Below are positions 1 through 10,631 of a stretch of 64,000 bases of DNA, piece by piece. This stretch comes from Bradyrhizobium sp. 21. Its GTDB lineage: Bacteria; Pseudomonadota; Alphaproteobacteria; Rhizobiales; Xanthobacteraceae. The DNA lies in contig NZ_JADPJG010000008.1 of NCBI RefSeq assembly GCF_023073335.1, positions 1 to 64,000 on the forward strand. The letters run 5' to 3'. Position numbers and translations under genes: made by a program. Below the pieces are notes generated by a model, which saw only the letters and a list, made by a program, of their open reading frames with translations, was not told the origin of the DNA and ran no database searches. How positions within the stretch are numbered: the first letter of the stretch is position 1; every line of letters begins with the position of its first letter.

Positions 1-82
1 TAGAATATTTTCGCATGCGCGGGTTGACCCGCTGGTTGGGTGTTTTGCCCGTCGGGCAACACAAGGTCTTGTAGATGCGTAG

Positions 83-189
83 GGTGGGTTAGCGTCAGCG
101 TAACCCACCTGTTTTCTTTCCGAGCAGACAGAAGTGGTGGATTACGCCTCCGCCTTCGCTCTTCCAGCTTTGGCAGACGCTAATCCACC
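83..189. repeat. Pair of palindromic intergenic repeats
   Basis: Two inverted repeats lie side by side downstream of the minus-strand cinA gene. The first has 9-base arms at 83-91 (GGTGGGTTA) and 101-109 with a 9-base loop. The second has 9-base arms at 136-144 (GGTGGATTA) and 181-189 with a longer loop. The two arm sequences are near copies of each other, so this looks like a dispersed palindromic intergenic element and not a gene. It could also terminate transcription from cinA. Positions 1-217 contain no convincing gene. Confidence 0.5.
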
Positions 190-217
190 CTACGGACGTC
201 CCGCGGTTGTCCGGACT

Positions 218-829
218 TTAGCCCCGCGGCGACCGCGGCGTCCTGCGCTTCACGGCGTGCCGGCGCGGCGAGCGGGTCACGCGCGGGCGCAGGCGGGTTG
301 CTGCGGCGGCGCGTTTCGGCTTGGCCGTCACTTGCGGGCCGCGGGCGAGGTCCATCAGCATGCGTAGCGCCTCGAGCACGGAGCGCTGGCGCACGGCGGT
401 GCGGCCGATAGCACCAAAGCGATGCTCGCGGTGGACGATGCGGCCGTCGCGCGCGGCAACAGCGAAATGGACGAGGCCGACCGGTTTGCCGGGCGTGGCG
501 CCGCCGGGGCCGGCTATGCCGGTGATGGCGACAGCAAGATCGACGTCGGCACGCTCGAGGGCACCGACCGCCATCGCGATTGCGGTTTCCTTGCTGACGG
601 CGCCGAAATTCGTCAGCGTGCCAGCCTCGACCCCCAACATCGCGCGCTTGGCGTCGTTGGAATAGGTGACGAAGCCGCGATCGATGACGTCGGAGGAGCC
701 GGGAATGTCGGTCAGCGCGCCGGCGACGAGGCCGCCGGTGCAAGACTCGGCGGTCGCGATCGTCAGCTTGCGCATCCGGCACAGATCGAGCAGCGAGCGG
801 GAGAGGGCGCGTGCGTCGCTGCCGCCCAT
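218..829 (-). CDS. CinA-family nicotinamide-nucleotide amidohydrolase (stand-alone C-terminal domain type)
   Basis: The 203-residue protein matches the CinA C-terminal (PncC-type) domain, which deamidates nicotinamide mononucleotide in pyridine-nucleotide recycling. The motif AESCTGGLVAGALTDIPGSS lies near residues 27-46, followed by FVTYSNDAK and by ITGIAGPGGATPGKPVG in the middle. The N-terminal MoCF-like domain of full-length CinA is absent, as in many proteobacterial stand-alone versions. Residues from about 166 to the end form a strongly basic Arg/Lys/Pro-rich tail that is not part of the usual domain of about 160 residues. The gene starts 4 bases after the ispDF stop, so the two are probably co-transcribed from the ispDF promoter. 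Confidence 0.9.
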   Translation of the reverse strand: MGGSDARALSRSLLDLCRMRKLTIATAESCTGGLVAGALTDIPGSSDVIDRGFVTYSNDAKRAMLGVEAGTLTNFGAVSKETAIAMAVGALERADVDLAVAITGIAGPGGATPGKPVGLVHFAVAARDGRIVHREHRFGAIGRTAVRQRSVLEALRMLMDLARGPQVTAKPKRAAAATRLRPRVTRSPRRHAVKRRTPRSPRG

Positions 830-833
830 GATC

Positions 834-2015
834 TTACACGCTCCAGGGGAGGCGTATGGTGGCGCTCGCGGTGGCCGCGATGCCTTCCTCGCGGCCGGTG
901 AAGCCGAGTCGCTCGCTTGTCGTCGCCTTCACCGCGACGCGGGAGATGTCGACGCCGGAGATCTCGGCGATGCGCGCGCGCATGGTGTCGCGCAACGGGC
1001 CGATCTTTGGCCGCTCGCAGATCATGGTGACCTCGAGATTGGCGACGCGGCCGCCGCGCTCGGTGACGCGCTCGATGGCGTATTTCAAGAACTGGTCGGA
1101 GGAGGCGCCCTTCCACTTGGCATCGCTGGGCGGAAAGTGCGAACCGATGTCGCCATCGGCGAGCGCGCCGAGGATGGCGTCGACCAGCGCATGCAGACCG
1201 ACATCGCCGTCGGAATGGGCCAGAAAACCCCTGGTGTGCGGCACGCGCACGCCGCAGACCATGAGATGGTCGCCGTCGCCGAAGGCATGCACGTCGTAGC
1301 CCGTGCCGGTCCTGATGTCGCCGAGCAGGCTGGCCAGGCGCGCTTCCTCGCGCACGAAATCCTCAGGCGTGGTGAGCTTCATATTGGCAACATCGCCTTC
1401 AAAGGTTGCAACCGTCAATCCCGCCCATTCGGCAATCGCGGCATCGTCGGTGAAATCGCTGCGTCCGTCCTTGGCCGCGCGACGATGCGCCTCGAGGATG
1501 ACGTCGAAACGAAAGGATTGCGGCGTCTGCGCGATTCGCAGGCGGGCGCGGTCCGGCGTGTCCTCGACATTGCCGTTCTCGCCGGTGACCTTGATGGTGT
1601 CGGTGACGGCAACGACGGGGATCGCGGCGCCGGTGCGGCCGGCCGCCTCGATTGCACGCGAGATCACGCCGTCCGAGACGAAGGGTCGCGCCGCGTCGTG
1701 GATCAGGACGATGTCGGGCTCGTGCCTGGCAAGGGCTTCGAGACCGGCGAGCACCGAGGCCTGCCGGGTGGCGCCGCCATTGGTCGGAGGCTCGTGCTTG
1801 AGGCCTGCGACCGCTGCCGTGAATATGGCGCTGTCGTCGGGGTTCACCACCGGCTGCACGGCAAACACGTCTGCGTGGCGGCTGAAGGCCTCCATGGCAC
1901 GATAGATCACGGGCACACCGCCGATCTCGCGATATTGCTTGGGACCACCGGCGCCTGCGCGCAGGCCGCGTCCGGCCGCGACGAGAACGACTGCGGTGCG
2001 CTGTGATTTCGCCAT
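834..2015 (-). CDS. ispDF: Bifunctional IspD/IspF, MEP isoprenoid pathway
   Basis: This 393-residue fusion joins 2-C-methyl-D-erythritol 4-phosphate cytidylyltransferase (IspD, N-terminal) to 2-C-methyl-D-erythritol 2,4-cyclodiphosphate synthase (IspF, C-terminal), two steps of non-mevalonate isoprenoid synthesis. IspD shows the nucleotide-binding [12 protein letters not shown] and PKQY near its start. IspF begins near [11 protein letters not shown], with the metal-binding DVH and later [14 protein letters not shown] and [11 protein letters not shown]. The fusion is typical of Alphaproteobacteria. An in-frame upstream start at 2084 would add 23 residues with no family similarity, so ATG at 2015 (MAKSQRT) is preferred. 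It is divergent from dusB. Confidence 0.95.
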   Translation of the reverse strand: MAKSQRTAVVLVAAGRGLRAGAGGPKQYREIGGVPVIYRAMEAFSRHADVFAVQPVVNPDDSAIFTAAVAGLKHEPPTNGGATRQASVLAGLEALARHEPDIVLIHDAARPFVSDGVISRAIEAAGRTGAAIPVVAVTDTIKVTGENGNVEDTPDRARLRIAQTPQSFRFDVILEAHRRAAKDGRSDFTDDAAIAEWAGLTVATFEGDVANMKLTTPEDFVREEARLASLLGDIRTGTGYDVHAFGDGDHLMVCGVRVPHTRGFLAHSDGDVGLHALVDAILGALADGDIGSHFPPSDAKWKGASSDQFLKYAIERVTERGGRVANLEVTMICERPKIGPLRDTMRARIAEISGVDISRVAVKATTSERLGFTGREEGIAATASATIRLPWSV

Positions 2016-2194
2016 AGGACTCAAATACTCAGTTGGTGATGAAGAGAGTCGGGGGAGCGGGGGATTGCCGCATGCCTCTAGCACGGCAGGCCCGCAAAAA
2101 AAGGGGGTTTCCCCGGATTGTAGGATTCAGCATTTTGTTGCACTGCACTTGAAAGATTGGCAGAACTGTCTAAACTGTAGGCATGACGCTTGAC

Positions 2195-2211
2195 TGCACA
2201 AGAATTGTGCG
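2195..2211. promoter_or_regulatory. Putative NtrC-binding dyad upstream of dusB-ntrBC
   Basis: The sequence has the form TGCAC-N7-GTGCG, which matches the enteric NtrC consensus TGCAC-N7-GTGCA at nine of ten dyad positions. It also contains a perfect 6-base inverted repeat, GCACAA at 2196-2201 and TTGTGC at 2205-2210. It lies 11 bases before the dusB start codon, a position better suited to repression than to activation. Negative autoregulation of nifR3/dusB-ntrBC by NtrC is known in other diazotrophic Alphaproteobacteria; the function here is inferred. Confidence 0.5.
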
Positions 2212-2222
2212 CAAGATAGGTC

Positions 2223-3299
2223 ATGGCAGGCGCGATGAGGCCCTGCCTACGCAACGAGACCCCTGTGACCGGCTCGGCAATATCAGGCACTAAGCCATTG
2301 AAGATAGGCGACATTGATGTCGCCACCCCGGTCTTCCTGGCGCCGATGTCGGGGGTGACGGACTCGCCTGTCCGCCGGCTGGCCGCCGAGCTGGGGGCCG
2401 GTCTGGTCGTGTCCGAAATGACCGCCAGTGACGAGCTCGCCAATGGCCATCGGATGTCGCGGTTGCGTTGCGAAGCCACCGGGATCGGTCCGCACGTGGT
2501 CCAGCTCGCCGGTTGTGAGACGCATTGGATGGCGGAGGGCGCCCGGATCGCCGAAGCCGAAGGCGCCGACATCATCGATATCAACATGGGTTGCCCGGCC
2601 CGTCACGTCACCGGGGGCCAGTCCGGCTCCGCCCTGATGCGCGATCTCGACCATGCCGTCGGTCTGATCGACGCGACGATCGCCGCGGTGAAGGTGCCGG
2701 TGACGCTGAAGATGCGCCTCGGCTGGGACGACCGCACCCGCAACGCGCCGGAGCTGGCGCGGCGCGCGGAGGCTTCAGGCATCAAGCTGGTCGCCGTGCA
2801 TGGCCGCACCCGTTGCCAGTTCTACAAGGGCGAGGCCGATTGGGACGCGATCCGCGCGGTGCGCGACGCCATCTCCATTCCGCTCGTCGTCAATGGCGAC
2901 ATCACATCTTATGAGAAAGCGCTCGCGGCGTTGGAGGCCTCCGGCGCCGACGCCGTGATGATCGGCCGCGGCGCGCAGGGCCAGCCCTGGCTGCCCGGCG
3001 AGATCGGCCGCCGCCTCAAGGGCGGCGCCGCGGAAGCCACGCCGTCGCTCGAGACGCAGCTGCATTACGTCCGCACGCTCTATGAGGGCGTCTGCGCGCT
3101 CTATGGCCTGCGCATCGGTCTGCGGCACGCACGCAAGCATCTCGGCTGGGCGCTCGACGTCGCGGCCGATGCGAGCCGTGCTCCGGCCGAGAAGCTGAAA
3201 TCCTGGCGCCAGAAGATCCTCACCTCGGAAGATCCGCGCCTGGTCCACCGGTCACTGCAAGATGCCTTCGACGACTTCGCATGGAGCGCCGCTGCATGA
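2223..3299 (+). CDS. dusB: tRNA-dihydrouridine synthase DusB (NifR3)
   Basis: This 358-residue FMN enzyme reduces uridine to dihydrouridine in tRNA. It has the Dus TIM-barrel signature near residue 41 ([15 protein letters not shown]), the catalytic-cysteine segment [19 protein letters not shown] and [13 protein letters not shown] and [11 protein letters not shown] mark the FMN-phosphate site. About 30 residues precede the conserved domain, so a start at the second ATG (2235) is also possible. It is the first gene of the dusB-ntrB-ntrC operon seen throughout Alphaproteobacteria. Its TGA overlaps the ntrB ATG in an ATGA arrangement, implying translational coupling. An NtrC-like dyad sits just upstream. 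Confidence 0.95.
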   Translation: MAGAMRPCLRNETPVTGSAISGTKPLKIGDIDVATPVFLAPMSGVTDSPVRRLAAELGAGLVVSEMTASDELANGHRMSRLRCEATGIGPHVVQLAGCETHWMAEGARIAEAEGADIIDINMGCPARHVTGGQSGSALMRDLDHAVGLIDATIAAVKVPVTLKMRLGWDDRTRNAPELARRAEASGIKLVAVHGRTRCQFYKGEADWDAIRAVRDAISIPLVVNGDITSYEKALAALEASGADAVMIGRGAQGQPWLPGEIGRRLKGGAAEATPSLETQLHYVRTLYEGVCALYGLRIGLRHARKHLGWALDVAADASRAPAEKLKSWRQKILTSEDPRLVHRSLQDAFDDFAWSAAA

Positions 3300-4471
3300 G
3301 CTCAGCTGCTGAACATCGTCGGCCGGTTCCGTCCGACAGCGATGCGATCCTGGATGCCTTGCCCAACCCCGTTCTCATGATCGGGCCGGACGGCAAGATC
3401 GTCGCCGCCAACATAGCGACCGAGGCCTTCTTCGATATCTCGACGCAGTTTTTGAAACGGCAATCGCTGAAAGAGCTGGTGCCGTTCGGCAGCCCCTTGC
3501 TGGCGCTGATCGACCAGGTGCGCTCGTCGAACGCGCCGGTCAACGAATACAAGGTCGATCTCGGCACGCCGCGCATGGGCGGCGACCGCCAGGTCGATCT
3601 GCATGTCGCCCCGCTGACGGAGCGGCCCGGCCATATCGTGGTGATGCTGCAGGAGCGCTCCATCGCCGACAAGATGGACCGCCAGCTCACCCATCGCAGC
3701 GCCGCGCGCTCGGTGATCGCGCTCGCCGCGATGCTGGCGCACGAGATCAAGAACCCGCTCTCGGGTATCCGCGGCGCGGCCCAGCTTCTGGAGCAGCAGG
3801 CCTCCTCGGAAGACCGCATGCTGACGCGGCTGATCTGCGACGAGGCCGACCGCATCGTGACGCTGGTCGACCGCATGGAAGTGTTCGGCGACGAACGCCC
3901 CGTGGTGCGTGGCCCCGTCAACATCCACTCGGTGCTCGATCACGTCAAACGGCTGGCGCAGTCCGGCTTTGCCCGCAACATCCGCTTCGTCGAGGACTAC
4001 GATCCCTCGCTGCCGCCGGTGCTGGCGAACCAGGACCAGCTCATTCAGGTGTTTCTCAATCTGGTCAAGAACGCGGCAGAAGCACTGATCGACGTTTCCG
4101 ACGGCGAGATCCAGCTCACCACCGCGTTCCGCCCCGGTGTGCGTCTGTCAGTCCCCGGTCAAAAATCCCGTGTATCCCTGCCGCTCGAATTCTGCGTGAA
4201 GGACAACGGACCAGGCGTGCCGGACGATCTTCTGCCCAATCTGTTCGATCCCTTCGTGACCACCAAGCAGACCGGCTCGGGTCTGGGCCTGGCCCTGGTC
4301 GCAAAGATCATCGGGGATCACGGGGGCATCATCGAATGCGAATCTCAGCCGCGCAAGACCACCTTTCGCGTGCTGATGCCGATGTATTCCACATCGGTGA
4401 AACATGCCGATCACAGCAGTCGCGACGGCTCTGCCGGGAAGTCGTCGTCTGCATCTCAGGGGGCAAAATGA
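3296..4471 (+). CDS. ntrB: Nitrogen regulation sensor histidine kinase NtrB (GlnL)
   Basis: This cytosolic 391-residue kinase/phosphatase controls NtrC in response to PII signalling. There is no membrane segment. An N-terminal PAS-like domain (about 20-110) is followed by a dimerisation/H-box with [15 protein letters not shown], the phospho-accepting His near residue 149, and an ATPase domain with N box VKNAAEAL, G1 DNGPGVP and G2 [12 protein letters not shown] at 3296 overlaps the dusB stop; the upstream alternative at 3281 would add five residues. A Ser/Lys-rich tail of about 25 residues ends the protein. ntrC follows after 9 bases. Confidence 0.95.
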   Translation: MSSAAEHRRPVPSDSDAILDALPNPVLMIGPDGKIVAANIATEAFFDISTQFLKRQSLKELVPFGSPLLALIDQVRSSNAPVNEYKVDLGTPRMGGDRQVDLHVAPLTERPGHIVVMLQERSIADKMDRQLTHRSAARSVIALAAMLAHEIKNPLSGIRGAAQLLEQQASSEDRMLTRLICDEADRIVTLVDRMEVFGDERPVVRGPVNIHSVLDHVKRLAQSGFARNIRFVEDYDPSLPPVLANQDQLIQVFLNLVKNAAEALIDVSDGEIQLTTAFRPGVRLSVPGQKSRVSLPLEFCVKDNGPGVPDDLLPNLFDPFVTTKQTGSGLGLALVAKIIGDHGGIIECESQPRKTTFRVLMPMYSTSVKHADHSSRDGSAGKSSSASQGAK

Positions 4472-4480
4472 GGATTAACA

Positions 4481-5923
<1,443 letters not shown>

Positions 5924-5943
5924 GCCTTCACGGAACCGACGGT

Positions 5944-5976
5944 GGCTCAGCTCCCCTACCAAAGTGGAGCTGAGCC
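5944..5976 (+). terminator. Hairpin after ntrC (perfect 11-base stem)
   Basis: The arms GGCTCAGCTCC (5944-5954) and GGAGCTGAGCC (5966-5976) pair perfectly around an 11-base loop. The hairpin begins 20 bases after the ntrC stop. There is no T-run behind it, so it may terminate inefficiently or protect the 3' end of the mRNA from exonucleases. Confidence 0.55.
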
Positions 5977-6086
5977 TGTCCGGATCGCGCTGGCCTTTGT
6001 GGCTGACGCGGTAAAAAGAAGTCCGGATCGACACAAATGTTCCGCTGGAACATTCGATCATTTGGCCCCGGGACGCGGCGTCGCAC

Positions 6087-6230
6087 TCATTGGACCAATC
6101 GGCCTGAAATTGGCAGGGCGGCCATATCCCCCGGGCGAGGCTCCATGCCGGGACCGTTGACCAGGAGGTCGGCGGCCACGATCAGCAGCAGCGCAGCCGA
6201 GACCATCATTGCGAGAAAAAACTTGTCCAT
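6087..6230 (-). CDS. Possible small single-pass membrane protein, 47 residues
   Basis: The frame starts at ATG 6230 and encodes a short N-terminus (MDKFF), one hydrophobic segment of about 18 residues (LAMMVSAALLLIVAADLL), and a polar tail with two prolines. This resembles the many uncharacterised small inner-membrane proteins of Bradyrhizobium. No clear Shine-Dalgarno sequence precedes it, so support is the hydropathy pattern alone. I do not recognise the family and assign no function. Confidence 0.4.
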   Translation of the reverse strand: MDKFFLAMMVSAALLLIVAADLLVNGPGMEPRPGDMAALPISGRLVQ

Positions 6231-6659
6231 GCCGGGTCAAGCCGGAATGGCCAGAAACCGTTCCCGCCATCCGGCATGTCGTTGTGGATGCGTTGGTCGG
6301 TCGCGGCGTGTGGACACCATCCGGCTGACGTGAGGTGCCGTGTTGAAGCCACGTGGTGGGACCGCCCGCAGATTGAAATAAGGGCGGTCCCTGACGACCA
6401 CTTCCAATTGCCCTGCCACACAGGAGCTACAGCCGACGTCACAGATACGGCCTGAGACCCGGAGGGTTTCGCCCAGCGACCGCATCACAGTCGCTTATCC
6501 ACAGCCACGACCGCAGTAGCTCTGCGCCTTCTCAAGCCGCTACCCATCGACTTTTTGACTCTGGTCTGGCGGTTGCTCTCATGGGCTGCATGCCCAGCCC
6601 GCCCGTCGCCACACGCCCACCCACGCTGATGGCGCCCGGTCAAGATCACCTTCGGCGAG

Positions 6660-6881
6660 ATGCGCCAGGGTCGCGGCGGCACCCGCCACATCCTGATCTA
6701 CTGCAACAACTGCGGCCACTCCGGCACTATGTCGGCGGATCAGTGGCGCGATGACGTGCGCCTGTCCGACATCGAACGTCGCCTGGTCTGCCGAGCTTGC
6801 GGCCGTCGCGGGGCTCAGGTGCGCCCCCTGTTCGGCGCTGCGCGGATGGGGCGGCGCGATGAAACGCCGTACGGGGCCTGA
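6660..6881 (+). CDS. Small zinc-ribbon-like hypothetical protein, possibly 5'-truncated
   Basis: The 73-residue frame carries two Cys pairs, CNNC near residue 15 and CRAC near residue 44, with the phrase SADQWRDDVRLSDIE between them. This pattern is familiar from a multi-copy family of small Bradyrhizobium proteins of unknown role. The family-like reading continues upstream of the ATG (codons for ITFGE precede it), but the nearest in-frame stop is at 6627 and no good start lies between. The copy may therefore have lost its true 5' end. The Cys pairs probably bind zinc. Confidence 0.5.
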   Translation: MRQGRGGTRHILIYCNNCGHSGTMSADQWRDDVRLSDIERRLVCRACGRRGAQVRPLFGAARMGRRDETPYGA

Positions 6882-6951
6882 TGAGGAGCGCTTGAGAACA
6901 TGCCAAGGCGACTCGACCGGCTGTAGCAGCACAGACGACGGCACAAAAGAA

Positions 6952-6977
6952 AAAGCCCCGGACGATGCCGGGGCTTT
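6952..6977 (-). terminator. Rho-independent terminator of the porin gene
   Basis: A perfect 9-base stem (AAAGCCCCG at 6952-6960, CGGGGCTTT at 6969-6977) encloses an 8-base loop. Read on the minus strand it is followed by a T-rich run. It lies 23 bases beyond the stop of the gene at 7001-7768. Confidence 0.85.
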
Positions 6978-7000
6978 GACGTTTGATCGGCGAGATCAGA

Positions 7001-7768
7001 TCAGTACTTGGCGACGACCGGGCCACCGAATTTGTAGTTCAAGCCGATCTTCGCGACCGAGAGCTTGTGCTTGATGTCGACGTTAGCCGTGGCAGGCACG
7101 CCTGCGAACGGGGAGAAGTCGAGCGCGATGTTCTTCTTGTCGAAATCCATATAGTCGTACTCGATGAACGCGCTCCAGTTGTGGTCAAAAGCGTATTCGG
7201 CACCGAGTCCAAGCAACCAGCCGAATGCGGTGCTGCTTGAGCTGATGGACGCCACGCCAGGTCCGCCGAAGCCGGCCGTAATACCCAAGGTATGGTCGGT
7301 GTGCAGCCAGGCCGCGCCGCCCTTCACGTAAACGAGGGTGCGGTCGCCCACGACGCCACCCAGCCGACCCGTGACGGTGCCCAACCAATCGCTCTTCGCC
7401 GTGCACGAGGCGATGCCGCCGAGGCAGGGGGTGGTGCCTTTCACGTCCATGCCGGCGATGTCGCCCTGCACGCCGAAAACAACCCAGCCGGACTGGTAGT
7501 TATAGCCGAGCTGGCCGCCACCAAGGAAACCGCTTCGGCTATTCTGAGCGATGGGAAACCCGCCGGGAATAGCGCCACCGGGGTTAATGGCGGTCAAAGT
7601 CGACTCAGTCGTACCCCAACCAGCGCCGACGTGGCCGCCGATGTAGAAGCCGGTCCAGTTCCAGACGGCGGCGGGAGCCATCAGAGGCGCCTTGGTAGCC
7701 ATGTCTGCGGCGAAGCTCAGGCTTGTTGAAGCAAGGAGAATAGCGGCGGCAGCGATCTTTGTTTTCAT
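7001..7768 (-). CDS. Outer-membrane beta-barrel protein, Omp25/Omp31/RopB-like
   Basis: The 255-residue precursor has a typical signal peptide (MKTKIAAAAILLASTSLSFA, cleavage after about residue 20). A WNWTGFYIGGHVGAGWG motif follows, the hallmark of the small OmpA-like barrels of Rhizobiales. The body alternates aromatic and glycine-rich strands (LGYNYQSGWVVFGVQGD, FIEYDYMDF) and the protein ends in a barrel-type strand. It probably sits in the outer membrane as an 8-stranded barrel with a structural or immunogenic role rather than as a large pore. It is a single-gene unit with its own strong terminator, inserted between ntrC and ntrY on the opposite strand. Confidence 0.88.
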   Translation of the reverse strand: MKTKIAAAAILLASTSLSFAADMATKAPLMAPAAVWNWTGFYIGGHVGAGWGTTESTLTAINPGGAIPGGFPIAQNSRSGFLGGGQLGYNYQSGWVVFGVQGDIAGMDVKGTTPCLGGIASCTAKSDWLGTVTGRLGGVVGDRTLVYVKGGAAWLHTDHTLGITAGFGGPGVASISSSSTAFGWLLGLGAEYAFDHNWSAFIEYDYMDFDKKNIALDFSPFAGVPATANVDIKHKLSVAKIGLNYKFGGPVVAKY

Positions 7769-8217
7769 TGTATGGCCTCAACAACTTGATGAACGGGTGT
7801 TTTCAATACTCAGTGGTTTTACGGACCACTGGCAGAGGGGCCTAGTGCATAGGCGCAACACCTCGCCCACGCAGCCAGGGCTAGAACGCCGTTCCTTGGA
7901 CTTCAGCGCCAGCGGCAGCTATCTCGGCACCCTGGACCAAGGGCTGTACACTGCCACGCTCGGCTCGCTGAAGCCGTTGGTCCGCAGGACGCAGCCCTTC
8001 TCGAAGGGGATCGCCAACAGCGGCACCCCAACCTGTGGACGTTCGCGCGCGGCTTCGGAGACTTCGACGGCGGTGACCGGCCGACCCGATGAAGCACGGC
8101 GACATCGAACAGCCTTAAGCCCTTGACGCCATGATGTTGCTGTATTTCGGCAACAATGTGGTACGAATACATCAGTATCCGCCCGCCGCGGCCTCCTTTT
8201 TCAGCACCATTGCCGGA
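7769..8217. other. Divergent upstream region of the porin gene and ntrY
   Basis: This 449-base interval must hold the promoters of the minus-strand porin gene and of plus-strand ntrYX. Several frames are open in it (for example plus-strand codons up to 8126), but none has a recognisable domain or a convincing ribosome-binding site. A strong promoter could not be assigned by eye. Confidence 0.35.
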
Positions 8218-10614
8218 ATGACCAGCGCAGACACCACGGCCGCATCCTTTGACACGGCCCCAGCGGAAGAGCCCCGGCGTTGGTCGGCGCGACGCTGGCT
8301 GGTGCCGTTCGCCGTGGCGCTGGCGCTGCTGTCGGCCCTCCTGACCTTCGTGGTCCTGACCGGCCTCTCGAACATCGAGCCGACGCCGGCGATTGTCCGC
8401 TCGTTCTATCTGATCAATGCGGGCACGATCCTGCTGCTGGTCGGCATCATCATTCGCGAGCTCTGGCAACTGATCCTGGCACGACGGCGGGGCAGGGCAG
8501 CGGCGCGCCTCCATGTCCAGATCGTCAGCCTGTTCTCGATCGTGGCGGTGCTCCCGGCGGTGCTGGTCGCCGTCGTCGCCAACGTCACCATCGAGCGCGG
8601 CCTCGACCGCCTGTTCTCCGGCCCGACCAAGGAGGTGATCCAGAACTCGCTGACGATCGCGCGGGCCTACATGCAGGACCATGCGCAGCTGATCCGCGGC
8701 GACATTCTCGGCATGGCCAACGACATCGCGCATGCGCGGCCGCTCTACGACCAGGACCGCCGCTCGTTCCGCGAGCTGCTGACCGCCAGCGCCGGCTCCC
8801 GCAATCTGCCGGGGGCGATGATCATCGACAAGAACACCAACATTCTCGAATCCGCCGACACGGGCATGCGGCTGGCCTATTCGCCGCCGGCGCCGGACTT
8901 CCTCGGCAACGTCAACGAATCCGAGCCCGAGATCGCGGTGCTGCCCGATGCGAGCTTCGTCGCCGCCGTGGTCCGCTTGCGCGCCTTCAGCGACACCTTC
9001 CTCTACGTCGCACGGCCGCTCGACCCGAACGTCGTCAACCAGCTCAAGCAGACCGAGGTCAGCGTCGCCGAATACGCCCAGATCGAGTCGCGCCGGCTCG
9101 GCATCCAGGTCGCCTTCGCGCTGATGTTCGCCGTGATCGCGCTGACCATCCTGATGGCCTCGGTGCTGATCGGCCTCAACTTCGCCAACTCGCTGGTCTC
9201 GCCGATCCGGCGGCTGATGAACGCGGCCCACACGGTCTCGACCGGCGATCTCAATGTCAAAGTGCCCGTGCACCAGTCGGAAGGCGACCTCGCCCAGCTC
9301 GGCGAGACCTTCAACAAGATGACGCAGGAATTGCGCAGCCAGCGCGACGAACTCGTCAACGCCAGCGACCTCATCGACAGCCGCCGCCGCTTCATCGAGG
9401 CGGTGCTGTCCTCCGCAAGCGCAGGCATCATCGGCGTCGATACCTCGGGCAGCGTCGGCATCCTCAACCGATCCGCCGAAAAGCTGATCGGGCACTCCGA
9501 AGCCGAGACGCTCGGCCATCCGCTCTCCGACGTGCTGCCCGAACTCGAAGAGATGATGAAGACGGCGCGGGAAGGGACCCAGCGCCTGGTGCAGGGCCAG
9601 ATCACGATCACGCGCGACGGGCAGGAACGCAATCTGTCGGTCCGCGTCAGCGCAGAGAAGACCAGCCAGCCGCACGACAGCTACATCATCACGCTCGACG
9701 ACATCACCGATCTGGTCTCGGCGCAGCGCACCTCGGCCTGGGGTGACGTCGCCCGCCGCATCGCCCACGAGATCAAGAACCCGCTGACACCGATTCAGCT
9801 CTCGGCCGAGCGCATCCGCCGCAAATTCGGCAAGGACATTACCGAGGGCAAGGACAAGCAGATCTTCGAGCAGTGCACCGACACCATCGTGCGCCAGGTC
9901 GACGATATCCGCCGCATGGTCGACGAATTCTCGCGCTTCGCGCGGATGCCGAAGCCGGTGATGGAAGGCGAGGACGTCGCCGATACCGTGCGGCAGGCGG
10001 TTTTTCTGATGAAGGTCGCCCATCCCGAGATCGATATCGAGGCCGACTTCAAGGAAGATCCGCTGCGCGCCCAGTTCGACCGGCGACTGATCTCGCAGGC
10101 GGTCACCAACATCGTCAAGAACGCCACCGAGGCGATCGAGCAGGTCCCGCCGGAGGAGCTCGGCCGGAACGACGGAAAGGGCCGCATCGACGTCGTGGTC
10201 TCGCGCGAGGGCGAGGACGTGCTGATCGACGTCATCGACAACGGCATCGGCCTGCCCAAGGTGGCGCGATCGCGCCTCCTTGAGCCCTATGTGACGACGC
10301 GCGCCAAGGGCACCGGCCTTGGGCTCGCGATCGTCGGCCGCGTGCTTGAAGACCATGGCGGGCGCATCGAGCTGAAGGACGCCTCCGATTTCCGCGAGGG
10401 CCAGCGCGGCGCCTGGATGCGGATGCGTTTTGCGATCTCCGGCGCTCCCGCGAAGAGCGAAGGGACCGAGCAGGCGCCGGCCGCCAAGGAAACCAGCAAG
10501 GACGCGGCAACGGAAACGGCTCCGCAGGAAACAAAAGCGCCGGCCGCCGAAACCAAAGAGCCGGCTGAAAAGACCAATGATTCAACGAAGATCGAAGCCT
10601 CAACAGGCATCTGA
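8218..10614 (+). CDS. ntrY: Nitrogen regulation sensor histidine kinase NtrY
   Basis: This is a membrane-bound kinase of about 798 residues. Hydrophobic N-terminal segments (LVPFAVALALLSALLTFVVL, INAGTILLLVGIII and SIVAVLPAVLVAVVANV) precede a periplasmic sensor region, then another membrane segment, a HAMP domain (SPIRRLMNAAHTVSTGDL), a PAS domain, the H-box [15 protein letters not shown] and an ATPase domain (NIVKNATEAIE, DNGIGLP, GTGLGLAIVGR). A low-complexity Ala/Glu/Lys tail of about 65 residues ends it. ATG at 8218 (MTSADTT) is preferred; an in-frame start at 8131 would add 29 residues. NtrY-NtrX is linked to nitrogen, redox and envelope control. ntrX starts 17 bases downstream. Confidence 0.93.
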   Translation: MTSADTTAASFDTAPAEEPRRWSARRWLVPFAVALALLSALLTFVVLTGLSNIEPTPAIVRSFYLINAGTILLLVGIIIRELWQLILARRRGRAAARLHVQIVSLFSIVAVLPAVLVAVVANVTIERGLDRLFSGPTKEVIQNSLTIARAYMQDHAQLIRGDILGMANDIAHARPLYDQDRRSFRELLTASAGSRNLPGAMIIDKNTNILESADTGMRLAYSPPAPDFLGNVNESEPEIAVLPDASFVAAVVRLRAFSDTFLYVARPLDPNVVNQLKQTEVSVAEYAQIESRRLGIQVAFALMFAVIALTILMASVLIGLNFANSLVSPIRRLMNAAHTVSTGDLNVKVPVHQSEGDLAQLGETFNKMTQELRSQRDELVNASDLIDSRRRFIEAVLSSASAGIIGVDTSGSVGILNRSAEKLIGHSEAETLGHPLSDVLPELEEMMKTAREGTQRLVQGQITITRDGQERNLSVRVSAEKTSQPHDSYIITLDDITDLVSAQRTSAWGDVARRIAHEIKNPLTPIQLSAERIRRKFGKDITEGKDKQIFEQCTDTIVRQVDDIRRMVDEFSRFARMPKPVMEGEDVADTVRQAVFLMKVAHPEIDIEADFKEDPLRAQFDRRLISQAVTNIVKNATEAIEQVPPEELGRNDGKGRIDVVVSREGEDVLIDVIDNGIGLPKVARSRLLEPYVTTRAKGTGLGLAIVGRVLEDHGGRIELKDASDFREGQRGAWMRMRFAISGAPAKSEGTEQAPAAKETSKDAATETAPQETKAPAAETKEPAEKTNDSTKIEASTGI

Positions 10615-10631
10615 CAAGACAGGCGCGACCC

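Larger units (their letters stand above)
5924..6659. other. Long ntrC-downstream interval, mostly without recognisable genes
   Basis: In many Alphaproteobacteria ntrY closely follows ntrC. Here the two are separated by about 2.3 kb. Apart from the hairpin at 5944-5976 and a possible small minus-strand gene at 6087-6230, this stretch shows only short open frames with no recognisable motif. An 82-codon minus-strand frame ending at 6237 is open but has no family resemblance that I can see. It is probably acquired or decayed DNA. Confidence 0.4.

Noticed and set aside
7881..8105. Short frame between the porin gene and ntrY
   Set aside because: No motif, ribosome site or hydrophobic pattern; likely chance.
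8131..8217. Extra 29 N-terminal residues for NtrY
   Set aside because: The first part has no membrane or conserved pattern, and ATG 8218 gives the usual layout; left as an alternative only.
7903..10356. 817-codon open frame on the minus strand
   Set aside because: Antisense shadow of ntrY, whose domains are complete on the plus strand.
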